Assembly: GCA_964537925.1 (NCBI GenBank)
Contig: CAZICV010000004.1
Location: 248,001-312,000 of the forward strand
Reading direction: 5' to 3'
Length of the DNA: 64,000 nt
DNA from: SLDF01 sp964537925
GTDB lineage: Bacteria; Bacteroidota; Bacteroidia; Chitinophagales; Saprospiraceae
In this document: positions 7,281 to 16,877 of the stretch, piece after piece
Numbering within the stretch: the stretch's first letter is position 1
Layout: every line of letters begins with the position of its first letter
The notes under the pieces: model-generated
The model's database searches: none
What the model saw: the letters and a program-made list of their open reading frames with translations, nothing else
Told to the model about the DNA's origin: nothing
Program-made: the position numbers and the translations under genes

Positions 7281-9677
7281 ATGGTCAAAAACCTCTTCAT
7301 ACTCTTCTGGCGGATATTCACCCGGCACAAGTTCTTCTCGTTGATCAATGTTGCCGGGCTATCACTCGGCATTGTCTGTGCGCTCTTCATCTACCTGTAC
7401 GTGCAGGACGAGATGAGCTACGACCGCATGCACGAGCACTATGACCGGATCGCAGTCGTCGGCACTTCCATCTCCCGCGAAAATGAAGAGAACCGGTATG
7501 CGCTTTGCAGCCGCACGGCGGGCGAGTACATACGGGACAAATACCCCGAGATAGAAGCCCAGACCCTGATCCAGAAATGGAAACCCGTGCTGCGCATCGA
7601 TGACCAGTACTTCAACCAGGACCAGATGATCTTCGTCGAGCCGGACTTCTTCCGCATATTCAGTTTCAAGACACTGGAAGGCGACCCGGCCAAAGCTTTC
7701 AGCGATCCCTTCCAGATCGCTCTTACGGAGAAAATGCGCGACAAGTATTTTCCCGGACAGCAGGCTACCGGCAAAATGCTGATCTTCAACGATAGCCTGC
7801 AGCTGCAGGTGGCGGGTGTGGTGGAGACACCACCGCGCAATTCTTCCCTGGTATTCGATGCGCTGGTATCCTACGAGACTCTGCGAAAGATCAACCCCGG
7901 CTTCACGGACTGGACCTATCTGACAGGCCATCTCTACGCACTCTGTTCGTCGGAATCAGCGTTCGGCAGCCTGGCCGACAAACTGAAACCGCTGCCTATG
8001 GAACAGTTTGCCGAGGCGCTGGCTGGCTCCGGTATGCATGTCGAGCTGGACCTGGAACGTCTGAGCGATCAGCGGCTCTACAGCAAAAAGACGCACACAT
8101 TTTCACCGACGGGCGATATCACTTACGTGATGACATTCGGCACGATCGCCTTTTTCATCCTGTTACTCGCGGTCATCAACTATATCAATCTCAGTACGGC
8201 GAGGGCGACAGAGCGTGCCAGGGAAGTCGGCATACGCAAGGTCTGCGGATCCAGTCGCAGTGGGCTCATCTCACAGTTCCTGGCCGAGTCAGTCCTGATC
8301 GCTTTCTGTGCGCTGGCGCTCAGCCTGGTCGTGACCGCGCTGTTACTGCCGGGGTTCAACGCACTGACAGAGAAGGCCTTCAGCAGAAGCGACCTGCTCG
8401 GGCCGGAGTTCCTGCTGGCAGCGGCAGGCATAACGCTGCTCACCGGTATCGCCGCAGGTTTTTATCCTGCCTTTGTACTGTCGGGCTTCGAGCCCATCAC
8501 CGTCCTACGCGGCAGCTTCAAACGATCGGCCAGGGGACAATGGCTCCGGCGTGTCCTGGTCGGCTTCCAGTTTGTCGTATCGATCGCACTGATCTTCTGC
8601 TCCCTGGCTGCCTATCGCCAGATCAGCTATATGATCCACCGCGACGCGGGTTTTGACAAGGAACAGGTCGTGGTACTGGAAGCCGCCCAGGTATCCCGCC
8701 AGAAACTCAACAGCAGGCTGGATGCCTTCAGGAACGATGCCGGTCAGTACCCGTTCCTGCAGGAGATCACAGCTTCCAACAGTATACCCGGCCGGGGGAC
8801 ATCCTATATGACGACCTATCCCGAAGGCATCGGCGCCGGGGAGACCAGGGCGATGTGGGTCGTAGCGGCCGACTATGATTTCCCGGAGACTTATGGCCTG
8901 GAACTGGTGGCCGGCCGTTTCTTCTCAAGGGCGTTCCCGAGCGACGAGACTACGGGCTTCCTGATCAATGAAGCGGCCATACGGGAGATCGGCTGGAAGG
9001 ACGGCCCGGAGAAAGCGATCGGCAAGCAGATCATCTTTGGCAACAAGGAAGGTCGTGTTGTTGGTGTTTTCAGGGATTTTCACTATTTTTCCATGAAGGA
9101 CAAGCTCGGACCGATCCTGCTACACATCCACCCCCCGGCCTACAGCTTTGTGTCCGTTCGGATGGACCCGGCTGCTACCGGCCAGGTACCGGCAGCACTG
9201 CAGGACCTCTGGTCACGGCATTTCCCGGAATACGCATTTTCCTATTTTTTCCTGGATGAGGATTTCATTCGTCAATACGAGAGCGATCAGCGTCTATTGA
9301 ATATCCTGTCCTTGTTCACCGGGATAGGTATACTGATCGCTGCATTCGGCCTCATCGGGCTGACCACTTACTCCGCCACGCAAAGGATGAAAGAGATCGG
9401 CATCCGCAAAGTACTGGGCGCATCCATACCGTCGCTCATCGTACTGCTGGGCCGTGAGCTGACAGCTATCGTACTGGCTGCATTCCTGATCGGCTCCACG
9501 CTGGGCTATGCGCTTGTCAACAGGTGGATGGAGGAGTTTCCGTACCGTACTACCATCAGCCTGCCTGAGTTCCTGGTAACTGGTATCGGGAGCCTGCTGC
9601 TGGCATGGCTTTTCACAGGCTTTGTGATTTACAGAGCTTCTGCCCGGTCTCCGGTCCATGTACTGAAAACGGAATAG
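7281..9677 (+). CDS. MacB-like ABC transporter permease (duplicated FtsX module)
   Basis: 798 residues, the length of the Bacteroidota permeases with two FtsX modules. One helix near residues 20-40 is followed by a periplasmic MacB_PCD domain, then three helices (~residues 285-385) with the module signature RAREVGIRKVCGSSR. A second copy follows: a helix near 430, a second periplasmic domain, and a terminal three-helix block with RMKEIGIRKVLGASI. It is the membrane partner of the ATPase upstream. The C-terminus ends in RSPVHVLKTE, as in this family, and converges on the kinase gene 21 bases away. Confidence 0.9.
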   Translation: MVKNLFILFWRIFTRHKFFSLINVAGLSLGIVCALFIYLYVQDEMSYDRMHEHYDRIAVVGTSISRENEENRYALCSRTAGEYIRDKYPEIEAQTLIQKWKPVLRIDDQYFNQDQMIFVEPDFFRIFSFKTLEGDPAKAFSDPFQIALTEKMRDKYFPGQQATGKMLIFNDSLQLQVAGVVETPPRNSSLVFDALVSYETLRKINPGFTDWTYLTGHLYALCSSESAFGSLADKLKPLPMEQFAEALAGSGMHVELDLERLSDQRLYSKKTHTFSPTGDITYVMTFGTIAFFILLLAVINYINLSTARATERAREVGIRKVCGSSRSGLISQFLAESVLIAFCALALSLVVTALLLPGFNALTEKAFSRSDLLGPEFLLAAAGITLLTGIAAGFYPAFVLSGFEPITVLRGSFKRSARGQWLRRVLVGFQFVVSIALIFCSLAAYRQISYMIHRDAGFDKEQVVVLEAAQVSRQKLNSRLDAFRNDAGQYPFLQEITASNSIPGRGTSYMTTYPEGIGAGETRAMWVVAADYDFPETYGLELVAGRFFSRAFPSDETTGFLINEAAIREIGWKDGPEKAIGKQIIFGNKEGRVVGVFRDFHYFSMKDKLGPILLHIHPPAYSFVSVRMDPAATGQVPAALQDLWSRHFPEYAFSYFFLDEDFIRQYESDQRLLNILSLFTGIGILIAAFGLIGLTTYSATQRMKEIGIRKVLGASIPSLIVLLGRELTAIVLAAFLIGSTLGYALVNRWMEEFPYRTTISLPEFLVTGIGSLLLAWLFTGFVIYRASARSPVHVLKTE

Positions 9678-9698
9678 CATCCGCAGCCTACATCCCGG

Positions 9699-11042
9699 TC
9701 ACCCTTCAAACCAGAGGGTGAAGACCGTACCCTCGCCAGGCGAGGATTGCAACTGGATGCGCCCACGGTGCAGGGACATGATCTGCCTGCATAGATTGAG
9801 GCCGATCCCGTTGCCGTTCTTACGGGTACTGAAGAAAGGTACGAAGACTGTCTCCTGCAACCCGGCAGGTATGCCGACGCCATTGTCGGATACACGAATG
9901 CACATGCCACGCCCCTGCAGAGATCCCGCGGATAGTATGATCCGGGGATGGAGTGTATCGCGGACCGCCTCTACGGCATTGAGCAGCAGGTTGATGAGCA
10001 CCTGCTCGATCAGGCTGCGATCGATCCGCAATGTCATCTCATTGTCCTGCAGGACAATATCCAGCCTGATCTGTTTCTGGTCGAGCGAGGGTTGCATGAG
10101 CAGGCGCAGGTTTTCGAGCAGGTCCCATACCTGTACATCAACCGGCTGGGGCGTACCGACCCTGCTGAGATTGCGGTAGGAATCCGAAAACCGCATCAGT
10201 CCTTCGCTGCGGCGGCGGATTGTCTCAAGCCCCAGTTCCAGGTCTCCGAGCGCTGTGTCGTCCTGCCCGTCGATATAGGCGGCAAGCCTGGATCGCAAAG
10301 TATCTGCCAGCGAAGAGACGGGGGCCACGGAGTTCATGATCTCATGCGTCATCACGCCGAGCAGCTTCTGCCAGGCGACTGTCTCGGCTTCATCCAGCGC
10401 TCCGCCGATATGCTGCAAGGCTACCAGTACACTGGTCTCATCCTGTATCTGAAAGCGGCGTGCGGACATGACGACATGAAAAGTGAGGTAATCCTTTTGT
10501 ACGGGTACGACCCTGCGCTCGCCGGGCCGCAGCGATACCAGTTCGGCATAGACCACGGGCGATCTGGCTTCAAGCGCATGAATCGTACGCAGGTAAGGTA
10601 TGCCGAGCAGTTGCCGGGCTGCCTCGTTCATCCACTGCACACGGCCGGTCTCCTGTTCGTAGGAAAGTATGCCCGTATCTACCAGGTCCATGACCTGCCT
10701 GAGGTACTGATGCTGGGTCTCCCGCTCCCTGCTGATACTCCTGAAAGCAGCATTGATGCGGTTGAACCCGCTGCGGAAACCTGTGAGCCCGGCCGGCGCT
10801 TTTCCTTCGTCAAAATGCCGGGAAAAATCCCGGTATTGTATTGCTTCTACAAACTGGTCCAGCTCCCTGCGCGGGTAAGTGAACAGCCTGAACAACCGGT
10901 ATGGTATCCAGATCAGCAGGGGCAATAACAGGCTTGCATAGAGGTACCGGCCCTGTAATACCAGGAATGCTGCCAGGCAAAGCAAGCCAAAAAGCAGGCT
11001 CACCCGCAGCCATATGCGCAGATGCTCTCCCCTAGATATCAT
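9699..11042 (-). CDS. NtrB-like sensor histidine kinase
   Basis: 447 residues. Two N-terminal helices (~residues 12-50) anchor a short cytoplasmic linker and a PAS-like domain (~110-210, GILSYEQETGRVQWMNEAA). The dimerisation helix carries His233 in GVMTHEIMNSVAP, and the HATPase domain has LINLLLNAVEAV, RVSDNGVGIPAG and NGNGIGLNLCRQI. Its start overlaps the stop of the NtrC-type regulator gene by 11 bases, so the pair is coupled. It runs convergent to the exporter operon, an arrangement suggesting that this pair senses envelope or toxic stress and controls the exporter. Confidence 0.9.
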   Translation of the reverse strand: MISRGEHLRIWLRVSLLFGLLCLAAFLVLQGRYLYASLLLPLLIWIPYRLFRLFTYPRRELDQFVEAIQYRDFSRHFDEGKAPAGLTGFRSGFNRINAAFRSISRERETQHQYLRQVMDLVDTGILSYEQETGRVQWMNEAARQLLGIPYLRTIHALEARSPVVYAELVSLRPGERRVVPVQKDYLTFHVVMSARRFQIQDETSVLVALQHIGGALDEAETVAWQKLLGVMTHEIMNSVAPVSSLADTLRSRLAAYIDGQDDTALGDLELGLETIRRRSEGLMRFSDSYRNLSRVGTPQPVDVQVWDLLENLRLLMQPSLDQKQIRLDIVLQDNEMTLRIDRSLIEQVLINLLLNAVEAVRDTLHPRIILSAGSLQGRGMCIRVSDNGVGIPAGLQETVFVPFFSTRKNGNGIGLNLCRQIMSLHRGRIQLQSSPGEGTVFTLWFEG

Positions 11043-12402
11043 ATTTGCTCATGCGACGGTACAACGCAGTGCGGGTCAGGCCCAGCGAACGCGCTGCACG
11101 TGTAATATTGCCCTGGTGTGCCTGGATGGTCTGCAGGATAGCTTCGCGCTCGACCGCACTCAGGGGCCGACCTGGCGACCTGCTGCCTGTAGCATCGTCG
11201 GGCGAATGCTCCAGGGAAGAGAAGATAAGCTCATCCGCACCGAGTACTTCACCCTCGGACATGATGACGGCCCGCTCCAGGACATACTGCAGTTCGCGTA
11301 CGTTGCCCGGGAAACTATAATGCATCAGCTTGTCTCGCGCGGCCGGGGCCAACTGCAGCGTACCTTTCATGTACTTGCCTGCATATAGATCACAGAAGTG
11401 ACCGGCCAGCAGGAGGATATCCTCTCCCCGCTCCCGCAGTGGCGGCACGAATATCTCTACCGTATTGATCCGGTAGACCAGGTCCTTGCGAAAGCGTGTC
11501 TCATCGGCCAGCTCGCGTACCGGCAGGTTGGTGGCGCAGACCAGCCGGATATCCACGGGAAGCAGATGCACGGAACCGAGGCGGGTCACCTGGCGGTTTT
11601 GCAGCACGCTAAGCAGTCGGGCCTGCTGTCGCAGGTCGATATTGCCGATCTCATCGAGAAAAAGCGTGCCTCCGCCGGCTGCTTCAAAGCGACCAACACG
11701 CTGCTCCCGCGCATCTGTGAACGCACCCTTTTCATGGCCGAACAACTCGCTTTCGAACAGGGTGTCGGACAATGCTCCTACATCTACTTTGATATACGGC
11801 CCGCGTGCCCGGAGCGACTGTTCGTGTATAGCCCGGGCGATCATGTCCTTCCCGGTCCCGTTTTCTCCCAGCAACAGGACGTTGGCATCCGTTGGGGCTA
11901 CTTTGTGCAGCTTGGTAAAAAGCTCCTGCATGACCTTCGACTCACCCAATAAGGACGACTGGCCCGGCGTCCGGGACTGCGGCAGTCCGGCAGCCTGCCG
12001 CGATGCCGAAGCGGAGGGCTTGCTTACCGCATCGCGCACGGTATCTATCAGCCGCTGGTTGTGCCAGGGCTTGACCAGGAAATCCGACGCTCCTTCTTTT
12101 AGAGATCTTACGGCCAGGTCGATGTCTGCGTATGCCGTGACCATGATGACAGGCGCCGGCGATCCGCATTCGCGTATCTTGCGCAGCCAGTAAAGCCCTT
12201 CATTGCCGGAATTGACGGCAGCCCGGAAATTCATATCCAGCAATACTACATCAAATCCCGGCGAACGCAACAGGTCCGGCAAACGGTCGGGGCGCTGCTC
12301 TGTATGTATCGAGGCGACTTCGGTTTTCAGCAGCAGATGTACCGCCGTAAGTACATCCGGGTCATCATCCACCACCAGTACCCGCGCCTTCTTCAGATCC
12401 AT
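11032..12402 (-). CDS. NtrC-family sigma-54-dependent response regulator
   Basis: 456 residues. The receiver domain has Asp56 in LLDMNF and Lys111 in FLVKPW. The AAA+ domain has Walker A GENGTGKD (~179-186), Walker B GGGTLFLDEIGN and the sigma-54 contact loop ESELFGHEKGAFTDA. The last two residues of that loop read DA instead of the canonical GA. A Fis-type helix-turn-helix ends the protein (GNITRAARSLGLTRTALYRRM). It should activate sigma-54 promoters, possibly that of the adjacent exporter. A TATATTTG element lies 25-32 bases upstream of its ATG. Confidence 0.92.
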   Translation of the reverse strand: MDLKKARVLVVDDDPDVLTAVHLLLKTEVASIHTEQRPDRLPDLLRSPGFDVVLLDMNFRAAVNSGNEGLYWLRKIRECGSPAPVIMVTAYADIDLAVRSLKEGASDFLVKPWHNQRLIDTVRDAVSKPSASASRQAAGLPQSRTPGQSSLLGESKVMQELFTKLHKVAPTDANVLLLGENGTGKDMIARAIHEQSLRARGPYIKVDVGALSDTLFESELFGHEKGAFTDAREQRVGRFEAAGGGTLFLDEIGNIDLRQQARLLSVLQNRQVTRLGSVHLLPVDIRLVCATNLPVRELADETRFRKDLVYRINTVEIFVPPLRERGEDILLLAGHFCDLYAGKYMKGTLQLAPAARDKLMHYSFPGNVRELQYVLERAVIMSEGEVLGADELIFSSLEHSPDDATGSRSPGRPLSAVEREAILQTIQAHQGNITRAARSLGLTRTALYRRMSKYDI

Positions 12403-12426
12403 AAGCCAATTGAAATAGTGCCTCTA

Positions 12427-12434
12427 CAAATATA
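12427..12434 (-). promoter_or_regulatory. Putative -7 element of the NtrC/NtrB operon
   Basis: Reads TATATTTG on the minus strand, a full match to TAnnTTTG, and would give a leader of about 20 bases. No clear -33 TTG is visible at the usual distance. Confidence 0.35.
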
Positions 12435-12558
12435 ACGTTTTGAATGCAGTACCGGTATCGTGAATACCGCGTAGCGCCGGGCACAAATGCCCGGCTGCCT
12501 GAGCTAAAAAAAGCTCCGGGGACCAACCCCACGTTCATCGGTTCCGTAATCCTGAGAA

Positions 12559-13713
12559 ATGCCACACCGCTCTATGAGTATGCACAAGACAATCCCGGCA
12601 CGACTATGCGCCCTGCTGATCCTCCTGACCCCTGTTTGGACTATGGCACAGGCTCCGCAAACCTATTTCCTGGGCCACAGCCTGGTCAACTTCCATATAC
12701 CCAATATGGTACAGAAGTTGTCGGATGCCTCGGGCACTACACATAGCTACCGTGTCCAGGTAGGCATCGGAGCCAATCTCGGCTGGCAGTGGACCCAGGC
12801 ATACAGCGCACAGGGAGACATCTGGGATACGACGCTGGTGAGCGGCGGATTTACGCATTTCATCTTTACCGAAGCCGTCCCACTGCAAAATCACTTGGAA
12901 TGGAGCGATACCTACAACTATGCGGACAGTTTCTACCGCTATGCCGCCGTGCATAATCCCGGTGTCCGGGCCTATGTATATGAGACCTGGCACTGCATCA
13001 ACAGCGGAACGCCCGAAGGATGCCCCTGGGATGCGAATGAACATCTGCCCTGGAGGGAACGTCTCGGAAGCGACCTGGCAAAATGGGAAAGCATCATGGA
13101 TACGCTCAGGCAGCGCCACCCGGGAAGTCCCGTCTTCCTCGCTCCGGCGGGCCAGGCGCTGGCCATGCTCTACGATAGTATAGAAGCCGGTCGAGTACCA
13201 GGCGTCAGTTCGATCGGTCATTTCTTCTCGGACGACATCCATCTTACGCAGACCGGCAACTACTTCGTCGCATGCCTTTTTTACGCCCTGATCCATGAAC
13301 AGTCACCGGAAGGCCTGCCCGGCAGGCTTACCGACGAATGGGGCACACCTTACAGTAATTATCCTGATGAGGAGCTGGCGCTCCTATTGCAACGCATCGC
13401 ATGGGACGTGGCTTGCAGTTATACGGAAAGCGGTGTTTCCTGCAGTACTACGGCAGTGCCGGTACCCGAAGAGTCTCCGACCATCGCCGTATACCCCAAT
13501 CCCTCGACAGGTATGTTCTACCTGGAACACACCACGGGAGATCCGGTCATCGGGGCGGAGGTATCACATATCACCGGACGACAGGTACCGGCGGACCTGG
13601 TAATATCCGACAGACAGGCCATGCTTTCCGTAGATGATGTACCGGGAGTCTACATAGCAGAGCTGAAGTTCATGAGTGGACGGAGGGCTTCGGTGCGCCT
13701 TGTCCGTCTATGA
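12559..13713 (+). CDS. SGNH-hydrolase-like exported protein with type IX sorting domain
   Basis: Up to 384 residues from ATG 12559. ATG 12580 gives a cleaner signal peptide (MHKTIPARLCALLILLTPVW...AQA). The mature protein starts TYFLGHSLVNFHIP, resembling SGNH block I with Ser in GHSL, and contains FSDDIHLTQTGNYF near residue 225, matching the block V Asp-x-x-His pair. A ~75-residue C-terminal domain (IAVYPNPSTGMFYLEH ... VPGVYIAELKF) is a Por-type sorting domain. It is therefore probably a surface or secreted esterase or acyl-hydrolase, but blocks II and III are not obvious, so activity is uncertain. It is a single-gene unit. Confidence 0.68.
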   Translation: MPHRSMSMHKTIPARLCALLILLTPVWTMAQAPQTYFLGHSLVNFHIPNMVQKLSDASGTTHSYRVQVGIGANLGWQWTQAYSAQGDIWDTTLVSGGFTHFIFTEAVPLQNHLEWSDTYNYADSFYRYAAVHNPGVRAYVYETWHCINSGTPEGCPWDANEHLPWRERLGSDLAKWESIMDTLRQRHPGSPVFLAPAGQALAMLYDSIEAGRVPGVSSIGHFFSDDIHLTQTGNYFVACLFYALIHEQSPEGLPGRLTDEWGTPYSNYPDEELALLLQRIAWDVACSYTESGVSCSTTAVPVPEESPTIAVYPNPSTGMFYLEHTTGDPVIGAEVSHITGRQVPADLVISDRQAMLSVDDVPGVYIAELKFMSGRRASVRLVRL

Positions 13714-13776
13714 TCACGCTCATAATAGTGCCGGAAAGTATGTATCCGCTGTACGAAAGCCCGTAACTTTAACCTC

Positions 13777-14352
13777 ATGCAGAGCAGCAAACCTACCATT
13801 CCTGACCAGGAAGTAAAAACCGTCATCCGCTTCACTGAATTCGATACGCCGCAGGGCGTCATGTGCGCAGCGGCCACGGACAAGGGGATTTGTATGTTGT
13901 GCTTTGACAGCGCTGCAGAGATGGATGCCGAACTGCAGGAACTCTGCACGGCGCTGCACGCCGTAGCATTGCCGGGCAGATCGGCCCTGCTGGATCAGTT
14001 GGAGACAGAGCTTGCCGGGTATTTTGAAGGCAACCTGCAGGCATTCTCCGTACCCCTGGATATGCCAGGGACAGCTTTCCAACAGTCCGTATGGGCGATG
14101 CTGCAGGACATACCCTATGGCAAGACCTGTTCATACAAAGAGCAGTCCCTGTCCATGGGCAAGCCGGATGCTATCCGGGCTATTGCCGCAGCGAATGGAC
14201 AAAACCGCGTTGCGATCATTGTACCCTGCCACCGGGTGATCGGCTCCGACGGCAAGCTCACCGGGTATGCGGGCGGGCTTCATCGCAAGCAATGGCTCCT
14301 CGATCTCGAGCGGAGATACGGCCACCAGGGGCAACAGGTACTGTTCCTCTGA
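13777..14352 (+). CDS. ogt: Methylated-DNA--protein-cysteine methyltransferase
   Basis: 191 residues. The C-terminal domain contains the acceptor-cysteine motif NGQNRVAIIVPCHRVIG (Cys151) preceded by the recognition-helix region DIPYGKTCSYKE and followed by LTGYAGGLHRKQWLLDLE, all diagnostic of Ogt/AdaB. It removes alkyl groups from O6-alkylguanine or O4-alkylthymine in a suicide reaction. The N-terminal ~90 residues are the poorly conserved ribonuclease-like domain. There is no AraC/Ada domain, so it is the stand-alone enzyme. TAACTTTA shortly before the ATG may be a weak -7 element. Confidence 0.92.
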   Translation: MQSSKPTIPDQEVKTVIRFTEFDTPQGVMCAAATDKGICMLCFDSAAEMDAELQELCTALHAVALPGRSALLDQLETELAGYFEGNLQAFSVPLDMPGTAFQQSVWAMLQDIPYGKTCSYKEQSLSMGKPDAIRAIAAANGQNRVAIIVPCHRVIGSDGKLTGYAGGLHRKQWLLDLERRYGHQGQQVLFL

Positions 14353-14762
14353 GAATGCGCTTTACACTGTAGCGATAATCTCATCCGCCGTATGCCTGAT
14401 CAAAAAAAATCCTGGGTCCGGATTTCTTTTTGTGGAAGCTTAACATTAAATTTAGCACATCCAAGCGAATATACGGGACATAATTTTGGTATCTGGAAAA
14501 CGGGAATTACGGCTTCCCTATCCGGTCAGATCGTTGTTTACTTTCTCCTTCGCACCTATGAGCGTCTGACGCGCCCGGGGTATCCGAAAGAAAGAAGGTC
14601 TGCGACCGACCGTCCGATGCCACCTGAAGGCCGCATTGTCATGCGTCAGCCGGCAGGTAATGATTATGTCTGATACCACCGGTTTTTGCCCCTCCATCAC
14701 CGGCTTGTCTTTATACCCGGCTTTGACTCAGTCTTATTGAATCAAACACCACAAACAAGCCA
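14353..14762. other. 410-base gap between ogt and the four-gene cluster
   Basis: It holds a short terminator-like hairpin near its left end. An open frame at 14392-14673 has no signal peptide, composition or motif typical of a real protein. The right part presumably contains the promoter of the following cluster, but I see no convincing TAnnTTTG element. Confidence 0.5.
14406..14431 (+). terminator. Possible terminator of ogt
   Basis: AAATCC/GGATTT stem with a 7-base loop, followed by CTTTTT. It lies 55 bases after the ogt stop. The stem is short, so it is tentative. Confidence 0.35.
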
Positions 14763-15608
14763 ATGGAACAACTACTACGCGATGCATCCGGCAACGTACT
14801 CAGGCTCGGAGGCTCTCAGAAGCAGACAGACAGCATTTTCGGTCCACTCGAAGGGCTGATCGGCACCTGGGTCGGCAGCAAAGGCTGGAACCTCATCGCT
14901 GTCCCCAACCAACAGGGCAGCTTTGAATTGCTGGTCGCCCCCTATACCGAGACGCTGACGATCACGCCGCTCAGCACGCCGACGCCCAACCGTGGCGGCA
15001 AGATCATACAGGAAGTGCCTACACTCATGTACCAACTGCAGATCCACAACCTGCTGGACGGGTCGCTGATGCATGCCGAAAACGGTACCTGGCTGCTCCT
15101 GCCCGACTGCCCGAGCGACTTCTCGATCGCCCGGCAAGCCTCTGTTCCTCACGGAGATTCTATCCTGGCGCTGGGTGGATCGGCAGTGACCCAGGGCAAA
15201 CCGGATATACCGGATATCAGCACACTGCCGATCGCAGGCAACCCCTTCCCGGGCTATACGGACCCATACCTGACCCCATCGAATCCCCCGGGCTTCAGCA
15301 AGACCAACCCGAATGAGACCCTCCGGGATGCGATCAGCGGCCAGACGATCACCAGCACGACAACAATCTCCGTGAGTACGGCCAATAAGGGAGGCATCAC
15401 TAATATTCCCTTCATAGCTCAGAACGCCAACGCTACTTTCTTTGAAGCTACTTTCTGGATAGAGACCGTACAGGCGCCGGGAGGCAACAGTTTCCTCCAG
15501 CTGCAATACTCTCAGAACACTACCATCGAGTTCCTGCCACAATTTGGCAACCCTTCGAAGTTGATCGAGTGGCCACATGTCAATATCAACACACTCGTCA
15601 AACAATAG
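14763..15608 (+). CDS. Heme-binding-type beta-barrel (FABP/nitrobindin-like) protein
   Basis: 281 residues, no signal peptide. The N-terminal part reads FGPLEGLIGTWVGSKGWNLIAVP, then LLVAPYTETLTITPL, MHAENGTWL and ARQASVPHGDSILALG. This is the strand order of the lipocalin-like proteins annotated as heme-binding and related to the THAP4/nitrobindin fold (LxGxWxG start, HGD pattern). A middle Pro-rich stretch (~residues 150-185) and a second beta-rich half ending IEWPHVNINTL complete the family's long form. It is first in a four-gene unit. Heme binding is inferred from family resemblance only; no proximal His has been mapped. Confidence 0.55.
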   Translation: MEQLLRDASGNVLRLGGSQKQTDSIFGPLEGLIGTWVGSKGWNLIAVPNQQGSFELLVAPYTETLTITPLSTPTPNRGGKIIQEVPTLMYQLQIHNLLDGSLMHAENGTWLLLPDCPSDFSIARQASVPHGDSILALGGSAVTQGKPDIPDISTLPIAGNPFPGYTDPYLTPSNPPGFSKTNPNETLRDAISGQTITSTTTISVSTANKGGITNIPFIAQNANATFFEATFWIETVQAPGGNSFLQLQYSQNTTIEFLPQFGNPSKLIEWPHVNINTLVKQ

Positions 15609-15715
15609 ACAGGCTCCGCAAGCCTATCGTCCGGGTCGCCGTCAGGCCCCATGGGTCAGATGGCGATCCCGGATATGATAAGGCAGCGGGCAGCTGGTCG
15701 GCAAAGCAGTCGCAT

Positions 15716-15973
15716 ATGATGACACAAGAACAGCTACAGGAAGTGATGATATTCCACCTGGGCAATTTCAATACCCAGGGTGTAACGATCGACGACAATA
15801 CGATCCACAATACGGTGCTGAGTACGGGCGACGGATTCGGTACCGCCAACTCCAAGAATATCTACCGGGCCTCCATCCGCTGGACTCTCCAGACCAATGG
15901 TATGCAGGACAAGCCATGGCCTTCCGATTGGTTCACCAACAGCGTCACTTACCTGGCGACAAATATCATTTAA
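15716..15973 (+). CDS. 85-residue protein of unknown function
   Basis: Starts at ATG 15716 (or 15719). The open frame extends further back, but that part reads like non-coding sequence. The product begins MMTQEQLQEVMIFHLGNFN and is rich in Asn and Thr, with alternating hydrophobic residues suggesting beta strands (SIRWTLQTNG, SVTYLATNII). No signal peptide and no family recognised. It lies 107 bases after the heme-binding-type gene and 12 bases before the exported barrel protein, and is probably co-transcribed with both. Confidence 0.5.
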   Translation: MMTQEQLQEVMIFHLGNFNTQGVTIDDNTIHNTVLSTGDGFGTANSKNIYRASIRWTLQTNGMQDKPWPSDWFTNSVTYLATNII

Positions 15974-15985
15974 ACCGGGAGGGTC

Positions 15986-16849
15986 ATGCAACGCAACAAG
16001 ATTATATCCCGCATACTGGTGGCTATCACAATGATGATGCCTGCCCTGTCAGGGCATACACAATCGCCTGTTCAGATCAACCTGGCTACACTGAAGACAA
16101 CGCTGAGACAGGATGCACTGCAACTGGGCATCAGCTACGCTGAATCCCTGGACAGTATGTGGGAAAGGCAGGACTTCCTGCTGGCCGGCAAGAACTCGCT
16201 CCTGCTGATCACCCCGAATTTCCAGGTGCAGACAGGCAGCAGCGATGCGTTCTCTTCGATCACGGCGATGGTTACCGGGCTGGGCATGGTATTCCGGGAT
16301 ACAACCGTAGCCGGAGTAGTCACGCCCAATACCGCGAGGACCTTCCACACGTTTCCCGCCTCGGTCGGCGTAGAGACCAATAATACTTTCAGCATCATCA
16401 ATGCGCTGGCAGAAGCAGGCTGGTCTCCCTGGTACCAGGCAGCGGGGCGTACAACCGTACCTAAATGGGTCAAAAGAACGAAACTGGGTGTATTCCTGCA
16501 GGGAGGATATAAGTTCGTGACTGACAGCACTGCCCGCAGCAACGCCGCAGGCGGAGCTGCAGACGAGAGCATGGAATCTGCGAACGGAGGCATCTTCCGC
16601 GCCAAGTGCAGCCTGGGGATAGATACGGACGCGCTGATCAACATCAGCCTGCTCCGGGTAGGACTCATCGGGTATGCAGACGGATGGTACGATTTTCTCA
16701 ACCAGGCAGTCTATTACCGTCTCCAGGCCACGATCCGGTTTTACATCGCTCCGGGCAAATACTGGGATTTTCAGTACCAGAAGGGGTCCGGCGCACCTAA
16801 TTTCAACCAGGGCGACCAGTTCGGAACCGGGCTAACGATGGCTTTTTAG
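15986..16849 (+). CDS. Exported, probable outer-membrane beta-barrel protein of unknown family
   Basis: 287 residues with a signal peptide (ISRILVAITMMMPALSGHTQ, cleavage near residue 26). Alternating strands (FSSITAMVTGLGMVF, KLGVFLQGGYKFV, LLRVGLIGYADGWYDFL, YRLQATIRFYIAPG) and a terminal Phe (GTGLTMAF) fit an outer-membrane barrel. I do not recognise the family. Third gene of the 14.7-17.4 kb unit, followed after 28 bases by a membrane-protein gene, so the encoded set spans cytosol or periplasm, outer membrane and inner membrane. Confidence 0.6.
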   Translation: MQRNKIISRILVAITMMMPALSGHTQSPVQINLATLKTTLRQDALQLGISYAESLDSMWERQDFLLAGKNSLLLITPNFQVQTGSSDAFSSITAMVTGLGMVFRDTTVAGVVTPNTARTFHTFPASVGVETNNTFSIINALAEAGWSPWYQAAGRTTVPKWVKRTKLGVFLQGGYKFVTDSTARSNAAGGAADESMESANGGIFRAKCSLGIDTDALINISLLRVGLIGYADGWYDFLNQAVYYRLQATIRFYIAPGKYWDFQYQKGSGAPNFNQGDQFGTGLTMAF

Positions 16850-16877
16850 ACTTCCAAACCGTAAACAATCAACTATC

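Noticed and set aside
9948..10928. Open frame of 326 codons on the plus strand
   Set aside because: Antisense to the NtrB-like kinase; no domain character.
14392..14673. Possible small gene after ogt
   Set aside because: No promoter, no conserved-looking features, and it begins inside a terminator-like hairpin.
14763..15608. Secreted lipocalin
   Set aside because: The first residues are polar with no hydrophobic signal segment, so export is not supported.
15569..15715. Upstream extension of the 85-residue gene
   Set aside because: The extension overlaps the preceding gene and reads as Arg/Pro-rich noise. ATG 15716 has better spacing.
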